Assembly: GCA_023213315.1 (NCBI GenBank) | Contig: JAKCPI010005233.1 | Coordinates: 1 to 64,000 of the forward strand | Direction: 5' to 3' | DNA length: 64,000 nucleotides | Origin: Euborellia annulipes | Taxonomy: Eukaryota; Arthropoda; Insecta; Dermaptera; Anisolabididae | Shown here: positions 50,501 through 52,990 of the stretch, in pieces | How the letters are laid out: each line of letters begins with the position of its first letter | Position numbering within the stretch: position 1 is the first letter of the stretch | Made by a program: the position numbers and the translations under genes | The notes under the pieces: generated by a model | What the model was told of the DNA's origin: nothing | Seen by the model: only the letters and a program-made list of their open reading frames with translations | Databases searched by the model: none

Positions 50501-51322
50501 AATTTCTAATATTCGTAAAAAAAAGTTTTTACTGAATATATAGAAAGAAATTCATATTACTTTTAATATTTTATCGTAGATGAAAATAATGTTCATAAGA
50601 ATTAAATACTGTATTCAATTTAATTATAGGCCTAATATACGAGGATTGTATCAATTTTGACAATTATTTTTAGCATTTTCTCAATAATTTTTTTTTTTTT
50701 TAAATTTTATTCTCAAGAAATTTATTAGAAATATATAAAATTTAGGGAAGGAATTCAAGGGGGCAAGGGAGCGAAGTGGTTACGCATGTTTTTCCCGATA
50801 AGATGGCGTAGTGTGTCATAAAATGTATGTCCTAAAATCTAGTAATTCAAAAATTTGCCAAGAGATGTCAGAATGGTAGCTAATAATATTTAATGCATTT
50901 CGTTGATTTTCATTGATCTTTTAACAATAAATACTTTGTAAATGTTATTATATATTATGTATCTTTTATAAAAGCATAAAAATATATAAATATAGGCCAG
51001 ATATAGGCTAATACTATATGGGAGGAATATTAATTTTTGAAAATCACAAATGTGGAAAGGAAATAGCAGTGAACAGAGAAAATATTTTTAACAGAGGCGC
51101 CTTTTTTTCTGGACCAGTATATTCAAAGGTAGCTCTAGCGTTCCCTTAATTTTGAAGCAAATAATATCTAATAACAAGATTTGGGTTAATTGCGAGAAAT
51201 GATGATCCACTTACATAGATGACCCAGTCTTTGGGGCTGTGAGCGTTGGTACCACACATATAGAGACGGGTGCCATCACCCATGGGCTGGATAACTCGGA
51301 TGTGGTTGCGACAGTCGAACAG
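721..51322 (-). CDS. Sema2a: Class 2 semaphorin gene (Sema2a-like), partial: six internal exons
   Basis: The coding sequence is the join, on the minus strand, of 51215-51322, 47890-48160, 3804-4034, 3018-3254, 1073-1249 and 721-845: 1149 nt, 383 codons, no internal stop. All visible splice sites are GT-AG and the phases agree (0, 1, 1, 1, 1, then 0 at the end). Class 2 semaphorins are secreted repulsive axon-guidance ligands that bind plexin B in arthropods. The visible part is the middle of the seven-bladed Sema beta-propeller, with diagnostic stretches such as GLYSGTNAEFTKAD, FFFRETAVEYINCGK and RVPEPRPG. Missing are the signal peptide, roughly the first 100 Sema residues, the end of the Sema domain, and the PSI and Ig domains. 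Sema2b is the alternative paralogue; class 1 and vertebrate-type classes fit less well. Assignment rests on recalled family sequence, not on a search. Confidence 0.9.
1073..1249 (-). CDS. Sema2a: Sema2a-like exon E
   Basis: This 177-nt exon completes Asp283 (G plus AT), encodes residues 284-341 and supplies the first base of Asn342. It reads TVLNFIRSHPLMDAAVGHEN, then GKPVFYKRDVIFTHLVVDK, and ends in FTVYYAGT. The join ETLPDTVLNFIRSHPLMD is the class 2 consensus. The acceptor is tttcttag before ATACCG and the donor is gtaagttta after GGCACAA. An ATG lies inside the exon (MDAAV), but it is an internal methionine. The minus-strand frame runs on past the donor, and that tail is not coding. Confidence 0.96.
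1605..1640. repeat. GC-rich hairpin with 3-nt loop
   Basis: Positions 1611-1621 (gtagggttgcc) pair perfectly with 1625-1635 (ggcaaccctac) around the loop ttc, and one more G-C pair extends the stem. It sits in a GC-rich block (about 1410-1675) that contrasts with the flanking AT-rich intron. No RNA family was recognised. Confidence 0.6.
1755..2190. repeat. Tandem repeat, about 117-bp period, roughly 3.7 copies
   Basis: Units start at 1755, 1873, 1990 and 2107 (spacings 118, 117 and 117), each beginning tttttcaattatttacaccc. Each holds a G-rich tract (such as aggggggggtcaggggg variants) and the phrase gaactttctggggtct. The last unit breaks off near 2190. Differences between units are few, so the array is fairly young. 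Confidence 0.9.
2230..2559 (+). mobile_element. RTE-like or SINE 3' end with CAGA tail
   Basis: The segment contains the phrase tcggtccagtagtttcggag, then ctatgcgttacaaa, and runs directly into (CAGA)n. Invertebrate RTE-type retrotransposons and their SINEs often end in a similar phrase followed by a short tandem tail. A second copy at 14380-14664 shares the same core but lacks the CAGA tail. No coding part remains. The family assignment is by recalled 3'-end motif only. Confidence 0.55.
2486..2559. repeat. (CAGA)n microsatellite
   Basis: About 18 uninterrupted copies of the tetranucleotide, forming the tail of the preceding element. Confidence 0.97.
3018..3254 (-). CDS. Sema2a: Sema2a-like exon D
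   Basis: This 237-nt exon completes Gln204 (C plus AG), encodes residues 205-282 and gives the first base of Asp283. It contains SVYKIPGDDKRFYGVFTTS, MNGLMGSAICSFTLDAV, FRGKFKEQATSSSAWLPVL and RVPEPRPGQCVNDTETLP. The RVPEPRPG.C motif is a hallmark of the Sema domain, and NDT is a sequon. The acceptor is cctatag before AGAGCG, which restores the family sequence NEIQSVYK across the intron. The donor is gtcagtaag after CCAG. The 549-bp intron upstream is the second shortest in the window and carries an unpaired end of a mariner-like MITE. Confidence 0.97.
3255..3803 (-). other. Sema2a-like intron with MITE end
   Basis: This 549-bp intron lies between exons C and D. At 3671-3703 it holds the sequence tacagtgagtgccaatgtta and tcccaccc, which resembles one end of the palindromic MITE at 4186-4396. 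Positions 3720-3790 resemble, in reverse orientation, 48830-48920 in another intron of the same gene. Confidence 0.75.
3804..4034 (-). CDS. Sema2a: Sema2a-like exon C
   Basis: This 231-nt exon completes Lys127 (A plus AA), encodes residues 128-203, and donates the first base of Gln204. It reads PNFVGSYDIGEHVFFFFRE, then TAVEYINCGKSVYSRVARVC and ATYLKARLNCSEPGEFPFYY. The three cysteines (INCGK, ARVCK, LNCSE) match conserved Sema cysteines, and NCS is a sequon. The acceptor is tttcag before AACC and the donor is gtaagtga after GAAATCC. A minus-strand open frame continues past both splice sites, but only the stated segment resembles the family. The motif FFFRETAVEYINCGK is among the most conserved in arthropod class 1 and 2 semaphorins. 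Confidence 0.97.
4186..4396. mobile_element. Mariner-like palindromic MITE, TA target duplication
   Basis: The ends are inverted repeats of at least 32 bp: cagtgagggacaatattaag then tcccacccatgc, mirrored at 4365-4396. It is flanked by TA at 4184-4185 and 4397-4398. The interior is AT-rich and also partly palindromic. The length of 211 bp and the TA duplication fit a Tc1/mariner-type non-autonomous element. Confidence 0.88.
4400..5325. other. AT-rich intron, no gene seen
   Basis: Contains a short (TTA)n tract near 4568-4590 and poly-A or poly-T runs. Nothing else recognised. Confidence 0.6.
5330..5412 (+). repeat. Single end of the 60-bp TIR element
   Basis: This matches, almost base for base, the right end of the element at 6127-6585, including ctaactaccgggctttagtc. 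No partner end was found beside it. Confidence 0.75.
5415..6125. other. AT-rich intron, no gene seen
   Basis: Contains a short fold-back around 5793-5845 and a poly-C run near 6080. No coding signal or known repeat was recognised. Confidence 0.55.
6127..6585. mobile_element. DNA element with 60-bp terminal inverted repeats
   Basis: The ends at 6127-6186 and 6526-6585 are inverted copies beginning gtaccatctattgcaaaagt, apparently identical over 60 bp. The interior (about 6262-6462) carries a fragment of the terminal-hairpin family described at 10738-11406, in minus orientation. The target duplication is uncertain; a TA-type element is possible. Confidence 0.8.
6590..7480. other. AT-rich intron, no gene seen
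   Basis: A small GC-rich palindrome (gcggaaggcccttccgc) lies near 6952-6968. No coding signal was recognised. Confidence 0.55.
7560..7955 (-). mobile_element. Terminal-hairpin repeat, partial copy
   Basis: Reverse-orientation copy of the family at 10738-11406. It contains the conserved block with gagcatctaaaaaatagttg, the phrase ggacctcaaaaaaatg, and the terminal hairpin with agaaagt at about 7900-7955. The other hairpin end is missing. Confidence 0.75.
8184..8220 (+). ncRNA. Hammerhead-ribozyme-like core
   Basis: CTGACGA at 8190-8196 is followed by a short stem II (ggt/acc), then GAA, the palindrome ACGT and C. The stem I match (catgtc against gtcaca) is imperfect. It is an unpaired single copy with the weakest structure of the set. 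It is placed by core conservation, not by a search. Confidence 0.5.
8221..8960. other. AT-rich intron, no gene seen
   Basis: Homopolymer-rich sequence with no recognisable coding region or element boundary. Confidence 0.55.
8966..9079. repeat. Perfect 50-bp inverted repeat
   Basis: The arms 8966-9015 and 9030-9079 are exact complements around a 14-nt AT spacer. The arm sequence (attatagaccacatttttgt) recurs at 52885-52910 and, diverged, at 39425-39450. At those two sites it flanks degenerate hammerhead-like cores. This copy looks like the same family with its centre deleted. Confidence 0.9.
9130..9375 (+). mobile_element. Terminal-hairpin repeat, short variant
   Basis: Contains catgtcgaaaattcgatgtc, the phrase ccaaaaaagtgggac, and ends with gtaagagaaagttgtgtg and the partner of the outer stem. 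The middle third of the family consensus is absent, as in the copies at 18028 and 29219. Confidence 0.7.
9425..9545 (-). mobile_element. tRNA-derived SINE head with partial inverted copy
   Basis: On the minus strand the segment around 9430-9505 reads tgctgtggttcagtgctagg and then a B-box-like ggttcgactc. The same head occurs at 51903-51985. A second partial copy in the opposite orientation (ccgtggttcgactcc) follows at 9516-9545. RNA polymerase III promoter boxes are inferred by similarity. Confidence 0.6.
9550..10384. other. AT-rich intron, no gene seen
   Basis: No coding region, RNA gene or element end was recognised. Confidence 0.55.
10385..10634. mobile_element. hAT-like MITE with 8-bp target duplication
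   Basis: The ends are inverted repeats catgggcgtagccagg and ctggctacgcccatg. The flanks 10377-10384 and 10635-10642 are both taaatatt. G- or C-rich tracts lie just inside both ends. Its 250-bp length and 8-bp duplication fit a non-autonomous hAT element. Confidence 0.9.
10738..11406 (+). mobile_element. Terminal-hairpin repeat family, full-length reference copy
   Basis: The left end is a hairpin (10738-10787) with actttctcttacc mirrored by gtgagaaagt. The right end is a larger hairpin (11314-11406): aaaaatctggtgtgac pairs with gtcacaccagattttt, and an inner stem pairs cacaactttc with gaaagttgtg. The two ends share gtaagagaaagt in inverted orientation, like terminal inverted repeats. The interior holds conserved blocks such as aagtactagtactttactga. 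No open frame of note and no transposase are present. At least nine more copies or fragments lie in this window. Confidence 0.8.
11602..11635 (+). repeat. G-rich tract with quadruplex potential
   Basis: Six runs of four or five G separated by single T or A residues. It satisfies the standard G-quadruplex pattern on the plus strand, which is the non-coding strand of the semaphorin gene. Confidence 0.75.
12262..12301 (-). ncRNA. Hammerhead-ribozyme-like core (left arm)
   Basis: On the minus strand: GTC, CTGAGGA, stem II (GGG-T-GAC paired with GTC-CCC), GAA, ACGT, T, then GAC. Stem I is GTC/GAC, and ACGT is a self-complementary stem III. It is the mirror copy of 12549-12588. Confidence 0.65.
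12549..12588 (+). ncRNA. Hammerhead-ribozyme-like core (right arm)
   Basis: GTC at 12549-12551, CTGAGGA at 12552-12558, and a six-pair stem II with one bulged T. GAA is at 12578-12580, palindromic ACGT at 12581-12584, T at 12585, and GAC at 12586-12588 pairs with GTC. It is followed by an aataaa-rich tail. Confidence 0.65.
12660..14340. other. Intron, no gene seen
   Basis: Mostly AT-rich. The part at 12780-13060 is GC-richer and unique within the window but shows no long open frame. Nothing else recognised. Confidence 0.55.
14380..14664 (+). mobile_element. RTE-like or SINE 3' end, second copy
   Basis: Shares with 2230-2485 the phrases aatgatagcc, aaaaccaccccc and gtccagtagtttcggagtct. It lacks the CAGA tail and ends in AT-rich sequence. 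Confidence 0.5.
14682..14898. mobile_element. GC-rich insertion flanked by 17-bp direct repeats
   Basis: The flanks 14665-14681 and 14899-14915 are both gtctttatagatatatt. The 217 bp between them are clearly GC-richer than the surroundings. The minus-strand frame through it includes RRQTVRRVGLFYFF, but no family was recognised. A long target duplication suggests a LINE-mediated retrocopy, though no poly-A tail is visible. Confidence 0.6.
14916..15680. other. AT-rich intron, no gene seen
   Basis: No element or coding region was recognised. Confidence 0.55.
15684..15724 (-). ncRNA. Hammerhead-ribozyme-like core (left arm)
   Basis: Minus strand: CTGAAGA, stem II GGCCAC/GTGGCC with a 7-nt loop, GAA, ACGT, T. 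Mirror image of 15924-15964. Confidence 0.6.
15924..15964 (+). ncRNA. Hammerhead-ribozyme-like core (right arm)
   Basis: CTGAAGA at 15929-15935, a perfect 6-bp stem II (ggccac/gtggcc), GAA at 15956-15958, ACGT at 15959-15962, then T. A distal stem I pairing, ttgta with tacaa, is possible across an internal loop. The tail continues acaaataaacc. Confidence 0.6.
16101..16396. mobile_element. MITE with about 67-bp terminal inverted repeats
   Basis: The arms 16101-16168 and 16329-16396 are inverted copies containing cagtcaataaaaaagactgt. The interior is AT-rich. No target duplication was clear, so the superfamily is unassigned. Confidence 0.75.
16397..18006. other. AT-rich intron, no gene seen
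   Basis: Includes a modestly GC-richer patch at 17390-17520 without recognisable content. Confidence 0.55.
18007..18382. mobile_element. hAT-like element containing a terminal-hairpin repeat
   Basis: The ends caagggcggatcaagagg and ctttgtatccgcaattg are inverted. The flanks tcctctac and tcctatac match at 7 of 8 bases. A short variant of the terminal-hairpin family lies inside at 18028-18238, minus orientation. A G-run sits near 18333. Confidence 0.8.
18383..20890. other. AT-rich intron with a short perfect hairpin
   Basis: Arms at 18727-18753 and 18760-18786 form a perfect 27-bp stem with a 6-nt loop. At 18927-18960 there is a phrase (caactagagccaacggttac) that recurs at 44140. No gene was recognised. 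Confidence 0.7.
20960..22482 (+). pseudogene. Non-LTR retrotransposon reverse transcriptase, 5'-truncated and frameshifted
   Basis: Two frames together encode the palm, thumb and C-terminal part of a LINE reverse transcriptase. The first (20963-21396) contains KGVLQGDSLSPLLF and the catalytic LLYADDL, with YADD at 21278-21289. The second (about 21385-22482) begins near KVMIFRRGG, contains FSYLGVTLSS and a thumb-like region, and ends in a CCHC knuckle. Its zinc ligands are C286, C289, H299 and C304, counted from the ATG at 21397. A one-base frameshift near 21380-21390 separates them. The endonuclease and the first RT blocks are missing. The CCHC tail fits Jockey, I or R1-like clades; the clade cannot be fixed by eye. 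No GIY-YIG endonuclease is present, which argues against Penelope. Confidence 0.9.
22483..22650 (+). mobile_element. LINE 3' UTR and TAAA-type tail
   Basis: Directly follows the reverse transcriptase stop codon. An A-run is followed by about 110 bp and then (TAAA)n-like repeats at about 22612-22648, typical of a non-LTR retrotransposon terminus. Confidence 0.75.
22651..24649. other. AT-rich intron, one dispersed repeat
   Basis: The segment 24145-24365 resembles 50755-51000, sharing gcataaaaatatataaatat. A moderately GC-rich open stretch at 23260-23500 is not recognised as a gene. Confidence 0.55.
24650..24815 (-). mobile_element. tRNA-derived SINE, copy 1
   Basis: On the minus strand it begins ggaggctggtggctaatcgg (A-box-like) and contains cgggttcaagaccc (B-box-like). 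It continues through ccaatgtctcctccgtctct to an AT-rich tail. A closely related copy lies at 34050-34220, so it is a SINE and not a functional tRNA. Confidence 0.85.
24953..25015 (-). mobile_element. tRNA-like SINE fragment
   Basis: Minus strand contains gctgtgtgcggtgatctcg and a B-box-like agttcaacccccgac. Only one copy was seen, so the assignment is tentative. Confidence 0.4.
25016..26596. other. AT-rich intron, no gene seen
   Basis: Positions 25107-25130 resemble one end of an hAT element (gggccacccctgttct). Nothing else recognised. Confidence 0.5.
26597..26819. mobile_element. hAT-like MITE
   Basis: The inverted ends are cagtggcgttattt and aaatgacgccattg. The flanks tatgtata and tatatata match at 7 of 8. 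Long G-runs lie inside both ends. Confidence 0.75.
27313..27582. mobile_element. hAT-like MITE with exact 8-bp target duplication
   Basis: The inverted ends are caggggcgtattta and tatatacgcccctg. The flanks 27305-27312 and 27583-27590 are both gccacaac. Long G- and C-runs lie just inside the ends. Confidence 0.92.
27691..27917. mobile_element. Near-perfect 98-bp inverted repeat centred on a hammerhead-like core
   Basis: The arms 27691-27789 and 27820-27917 are nearly exact complements. The spacer holds CTGATGA only on the minus-strand copy, so one arm lost the 5' part of its core. Low arm divergence suggests a recent insertion or gene conversion. Confidence 0.88.
27759..27802 (-). ncRNA. Hammerhead-ribozyme-like motif with 8-nt palindromic stem III
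   Basis: On the minus strand: CACTT, CTGATGA, stem II GACAA/TTGTC with loop GGAA, GAA, ATACGTAT, T, then AAGTG. CACTT/AAGTG forms a perfect 5-bp stem I. ATACGTAT is a longer self-complementary stem III than in the other copies. All core positions fit a type I hammerhead that folds as a dimer. Confidence 0.72.
27997..28302. mobile_element. Old hAT-like terminal sequences
   Basis: The phrase acaaaaagtttgagaaacac followed by tg at 28255-28276, and a related one near 28025-28052, resemble the common hAT end that starts cagtgtttctcaa when read in reverse. No matching left ends were found. Confidence 0.4.
28303..29216. other. Intron, no gene seen
   Basis: Contains a CA microsatellite at 28932-28949 and a GC-richer patch at 28690-28870 with no recognisable content. 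Confidence 0.5.
29219..29418 (+). mobile_element. Terminal-hairpin repeat, short variant with both ends
   Basis: The left hairpin actttctctta...tagagaaagt is intact. The right end has gtaagagaaagttgtgtgct and atcacaccag. The interior of the full copy is deleted, giving about 200 bp. Confidence 0.8.
29419..31957. other. Intron with unplaced repeat ends
   Basis: An hAT-like left end (caggggtgtcaaaccc) is at 30952. A GC-rich patch is at 30238-30325. An inverted repeat at about 31367-31540 is related to 52430-52595. No gene was recognised. Confidence 0.55.
31958..32393. mobile_element. hAT-like element
   Basis: The inverted ends are caggagttcccaacc and ggttgggaaccgctg, a common hAT terminus. 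The flanks ctctaggc and ctctttgg match at only 5 of 8, so it is an older insertion. The smaller copy at 49788-49937 shares both ends and the phrase ttccttagacgtcc. Confidence 0.8.
32394..33695. other. AT-rich intron, no gene seen
   Basis: Nothing recognised apart from a GC-richer patch at 33480-33600 without a long open frame. Confidence 0.5.
33704..33958. mobile_element. hAT-like MITE, exact 8-bp target duplication
   Basis: The ends are cagtggcgtagcgag and ctcgctacgccactg. The flanks 33696-33703 and 33959-33966 are both tgtaggct. It is the same family as 35394-35877 and shares ggcgccaaatggtccgcaaa with it. Confidence 0.95.
34050..34220 (-). mobile_element. tRNA-derived SINE, copy 2
   Basis: Same family and orientation as 24650-24815, with ggaggctcgtggctaatcgg and tctggttcaaatcccac. 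Copies differ at scattered positions. Confidence 0.85.
34221..35385. other. AT-rich intron, no gene seen
   Basis: Only homopolymer tracts, such as a G-run at 34444-34455. Confidence 0.55.
35394..35877. mobile_element. hAT-like element interrupted by a hammerhead inverted repeat
   Basis: The flanks 35386-35393 and 35878-35885 are both attttgtg. The ends are cagtggcgtagtgag and ctcgctacgccactg. Compared with 33704-33958 (read in reverse) it contains an extra segment of about 35537-35758. That segment is an inverted repeat (arms 35537-35596 and 35667-35728) with one hammerhead-like core at its centre. Confidence 0.92.
35602..35640 (-). ncRNA. Hammerhead-ribozyme-like core
   Basis: Minus strand: GTC, CTGAGGA, stem II GGGCGC/GCGTCC (one G-T pair), GAA, ACGT, T, GAC. 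A second stem I helix pairs GATC with GATC after an internal loop. Confidence 0.65.
35918..35985 (+). mobile_element. pogo/Tigger-like element end (fragment)
   Basis: Begins after TA with cagtagagtcttgctaatcc, resembling Tigger-type termini. No matching right end was found nearby. Confidence 0.45.
36164..36207 (+). ncRNA. Hammerhead-ribozyme-like motif, best-formed copy
   Basis: TTTGTC (36164-36169) pairs perfectly with GACAAA (36202-36207) as stem I. CTGATGA is at 36170-36176, stem II is GGCCG/CGGCC, and GAA is at 36194-36196. Palindromic ACGT is at 36197-36200 and the cleavage-site C at 36201. Every conserved core position of the hammerhead is present. Downstream, ggctgc (36247) and gcagcc (36281) could form a hairpin. 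Confidence 0.75.
36300..38955. other. AT-rich intron, no gene seen
   Basis: A weak, diverged relative of the terminal-hairpin family may lie at 37850-37990 (gggtactagtacgtac). No gene was recognised. Confidence 0.5.
38960..39835 (-). mobile_element. Terminal-hairpin repeat with nested insertion
   Basis: Reverse-orientation copy with the large hairpin region at 38960-39010 and the small terminal hairpin at 39782-39832. It is split by an insertion at 39358-39644. Confidence 0.82.
39358..39644. mobile_element. Nested inverted-repeat element with degenerate hammerhead cores
   Basis: Flanked by the 9-bp direct repeat ataaaattt (39349-39357 and 39636-39644). The arms mirror each other. Each has gcttattctgc and cgtttcgac, the right arm inverted, corresponding to GAAACGTTG cores whose CTGANGA half has decayed. 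Confidence 0.75.
39845..40500. other. Intron with an unexplained minus-strand open frame
   Basis: A minus-strand frame at 39901-40197 encodes 98 residues, including GFTIESDKGYLSGSVVENYP. It is GC-richer than the flanks. No family was recognised and no acceptor lies directly at its 5' end. Confidence 0.35.
40501..40675 (+). mobile_element. tRNA-derived SINE, second family
   Basis: Begins gacctgtggctcagagataa (A-box-like) and has gagagttcgtatcccgtctc (B-box-like) about 45 bp downstream, followed by an unrelated body and an A-rich end. Confidence 0.75.
40676..42130. other. AT-rich intron, no gene seen
   Basis: A GC-richer patch at 40985-41070 carries no recognisable feature. Confidence 0.5.
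42135..42490 (-). mobile_element. Terminal-hairpin repeat, partial copy
   Basis: Reverse orientation. Carries aagtactagtactttttggc and ends with tttccctctataagagaaagt. The large hairpin end is missing. Confidence 0.75.
42491..43905. other. AT-rich intron, no gene seen
   Basis: A possible pogo-like right end (aagtttttactgta) is at 43291-43304. No gene was recognised. Confidence 0.5.
43912..43965 (+). repeat. Half hammerhead-like core with AT tail
   Basis: Contains gcagaataagcagtcgaaac and gttgtacag, the 3' half shared with 39541-39570 and 52928-52968. The CTGANGA half is absent. Confidence 0.55.
43985..44135 (+). other. tRNA-like T-arm sequence
   Basis: Positions 44041-44062 contain tcctggttcgagtccaggg, a perfect T-arm-like stem and B box. 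No convincing acceptor or anticodon stem can be drawn upstream, so it is not called as a tRNA gene. It is flanked by inverted gcgagatg and catctcgc. Confidence 0.35.
44140..45207. other. AT-rich intron with CT microsatellite
   Basis: (CT)n lies at about 44803-44826. The block 44625-44680 has three or four tandem copies of a gggcgcaaa-type unit. No gene was recognised. Confidence 0.6.
45211..45847. mobile_element. MITE with TTA target duplication, interrupted by hAT element
   Basis: The ends are exact inverted repeats of ggccgcgttcacacta. TTA flanks both sides (45208-45210 and 45848-45850), which fits the PIF/Harbinger superfamily. Without its insert it is about 236 bp. Confidence 0.85.
45230..45622. 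mobile_element. hAT-like element nested in MITE, exact 8-bp duplication
   Basis: The flanks 45222-45229 and 45623-45630 are both cactagag. The ends are cagggccagat and accgaccctg. The inner ends carry ggggcgcc-type sequence. Confidence 0.9.
45851..47889. other. AT-rich intron, no gene recognised
   Basis: A plus-strand open frame at 46688-46960 (90 codons, including NQLEYKRRVFCESSH) is unexplained. The rest shows nothing. Confidence 0.5.
47890..48160 (-). CDS. Sema2a: Sema2a-like exon B
   Basis: This 271-nt exon (90 codons plus one base) carries visible residues 37-126 and the first base of Lys127. It opens with ANLTHLPRHEYVPG and contains CPYDPADNSTAVWVESGNP, GLYSGTNAEFTKADTVIF and the charged stretch KRTLKYDSKWLD. 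Sequons NLT, NST and NLT suggest N-glycosylation of a secreted protein. The acceptor is gtgttgcag before GCG, and the donor is gtgagtact after GACA. The open frame runs on upstream of the acceptor through an ATG, but homology to class 2 semaphorins starts exactly at the splice site, so that ATG is not a start codon. The exon is separated from the next by a 43.9-kb intron. Confidence 0.96.
48161..51214 (-). other. Sema2a-like intron between exons A and B
   Basis: This 3054-bp intron contains a CT microsatellite (48252-48271), sequence related to 3720-3790 (48830-48920), a short hAT-like element (49788-49937) and a dispersed repeat (50755-51000). Confidence 0.85.
49788..49937. mobile_element. 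Short hAT-like element
   Basis: The ends are cagcggttcccaacc and gggttgaggacctctg. The flanks gcgtaggc and gggtaggc match at 7 of 8. It is an internally deleted relative of 31958-32393. Confidence 0.85.
51215..51322 (-). CDS. Sema2a: Sema2a-like exon A (first visible exon)
   Basis: This 108-nt exon encodes 36 residues, beginning LFDCRNHIRVIQPMG and ending AHSPKDWVIY. It contains the conserved Sema motif LYMCGTNAH, an early blade of the propeller, with cysteines at visible residues 4 and 23. On the minus strand the acceptor is tgttgcag before CTG, and the donor is gtaagtgg straight after the TAT of WVIY (phase 0). The next exon resumes at ANLTHLP, so the join gives the class 2 sequence KDWVIYANLTHLP. 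The first codon is less certain than the rest, because the preceding exon was not found within the 12.7 kb upstream that is visible. Confidence 0.93.
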
Positions 51323-51684
51323 CTGCAACAGAAAACATATGTCAATAGCTACCCTCAGTGAATCCCAATCAAGATACAGACAACTGCTTAACAAAGCCAT
51401 CCATCTCTAAGGGGCGTTGCGTTTTGGCCCTTCAATTAGATATTAAATTAAATAAGTGAATTTGAGGATGTTAAGAAGGCGTCAATCTCTTTTGTTTAAA
51501 AAGAACAAAATTGCAACATCTAGCCGATTTTGCCTTTTATTACTAAGGGATCACCTGTATTGTATTGTAATAAAAGGACGGGGATCATATTTTTCTTGGC
51601 TATTCTAAGAAAAAAACGCGGATGATAAGTTATATATTTCTCAAATCAATTTATTAATCAACTCAGAGTCGAAAAAAGAAGGTA

Positions 51685-51897
51685 CAGTGGGCGCCACAAG
51701 TGCCTGATCTGCTCGAAAGTAGAGCTTTGAGCTTAGGCAACCAAAATTCTTAGTTTTCGGCAATGCTATCTTAAAAGTAGCTTTTACTTTTCAATTGTAT
51801 TAAAAAAAGATGATTTATTTATTTTAAAAATATTGGTTTGCTTGACTAAGCTTAAAACTCCGCTCTCGAGTAGATCAGGGACTTGTGGCGCCCACTG
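51685..51897. mobile_element. Mariner-like MITE, TA target duplication
   Basis: The ends are inverted: cagtgggcgccacaagtgcc (left) and acttgtggcgcccactg (right), extended by gatctgctcga and tcgagtagatc. TA lies at 51683-51684 and 51898-51899. It sits beside a SINE head at 51903. Confidence 0.9.
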
Positions 51898-51902
51898 TAC
51901 CG

Positions 51903-51985
51903 CCGGGAGTCGAACACGGATCTGCCGATTTGTACTCAGCATGCCCGACCTACGACTAGAACATAGCACAGCATTCGGCTATCAT
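51903..51985 (-). mobile_element. tRNA-derived SINE head
   Basis: Minus strand contains gccgaatgctgtgctatgtt and the B-box-like gtgttcgactcccggc. Same family as 9425-9505. Confidence 0.65.
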
Positions 51986-52429
51986 AATTAATATTATTTA
52001 TAAGTATTGACTAAACGACCATCTATATGACATATTTCATTTACGAATGAAATCCCGTTTCCTATTAAGATGACAATTGTACAATGTTTCTGATCGAGGA
52101 AAAATTAGAAATATTGTAATTATTAAGGCCCGGCTATGCTGTAAAAAGAAATTTTTATCGGATTTTCAAAAATCTTCGGGTGTTTCTAACACACCATAAA
52201 CTGTATTTTTTAATCAAACACCTGTTGAGCCTAGTTGATAAATGCCTATCATGTTAATTGTGTTCAGTTTAGATAAATATAAATAATAAATAAGCGTGAA
52301 CAGAAACACGGATTGATTGTTCTCTATATTTTAAATAAATGTTTTTTCATGGATTAGCCTATATGCAGTTTTGTTTAGTTAACTTTGGATATGCAAATAT
52401 ACATTTTTCTTTAAGAACTTTTGCTGAAA

Positions 52430-52595
52430 TTAAAATTTTTGGTGATTGATCTTAGTTTATTTTAGACACCAATTAATAATTCAAATTAAACGTTTCGACC
52501 ACGATTTCTGCAGCCTTCATCAGGCTGTCTTATTAATTACTAACTAAAATAATGCACGATTAATGCCAAAAATATCTTTTATCTTTAATAATAAT
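52430..52595. mobile_element. Inverted repeat with central hammerhead-like core
   Basis: The short arms ttaaaatttttgg...ttagtttattttag and ctaactaaaataatg...aaaaatatctttta mirror each other. The same arms occur at about 31367-31540 around a centre without a core. Confidence 0.6.
52488..52527 (-). ncRNA. Hammerhead-ribozyme-like core
   Basis: Minus strand: CTGATGA (plus-strand 52517-52523), an irregular stem II (ggctgcagaaatcgtggtc), GAA, ACGT, T. Stem I is weak. Confidence 0.5.
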
Positions 52596-52865
52596 TGATT
52601 ATAATCTATATATAATATATTGATATTAGCCTTTTAGAAACTAAAAACGAAGAGACACGAGTCTCGAACTTATCGATTTGGACTCACTTTAATTTTTATA
52701 TAATATTAGCTTTTTCTAAAGTCTTCTTATTGAATTTGAAATTTATAAAAGGCGCAGTCAATCGGAAAAGTTTGGGAAGAAATTTTTTTAATGCCTGTCT
52801 GAAATTTTTTTCAACAGTATATATTTATCATTAATGTGCTTATTAAAGATTTTGTGGTTTGTATT

Positions 52866-52990
52866 ATTATTATGGAAGTTTTTGAATTACAGACCACATT
52901 TTTGTATTAATTATTTATTAAAAATATACAACGCTTCGATTGCTTATTCTGGAGTCGTTTTCAAGTACTGTACATTTGCTCCGACTCAAG
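52866..52990. repeat. Single-arm relative of the 39358 element
   Basis: Contains cagaccacatttttgtatta, then caacgcttcgattgcttatt and ctggagtcgttttcaagtac. Degenerate hammerhead-like core on the minus strand, with no mirrored arm. Confidence 0.55.
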
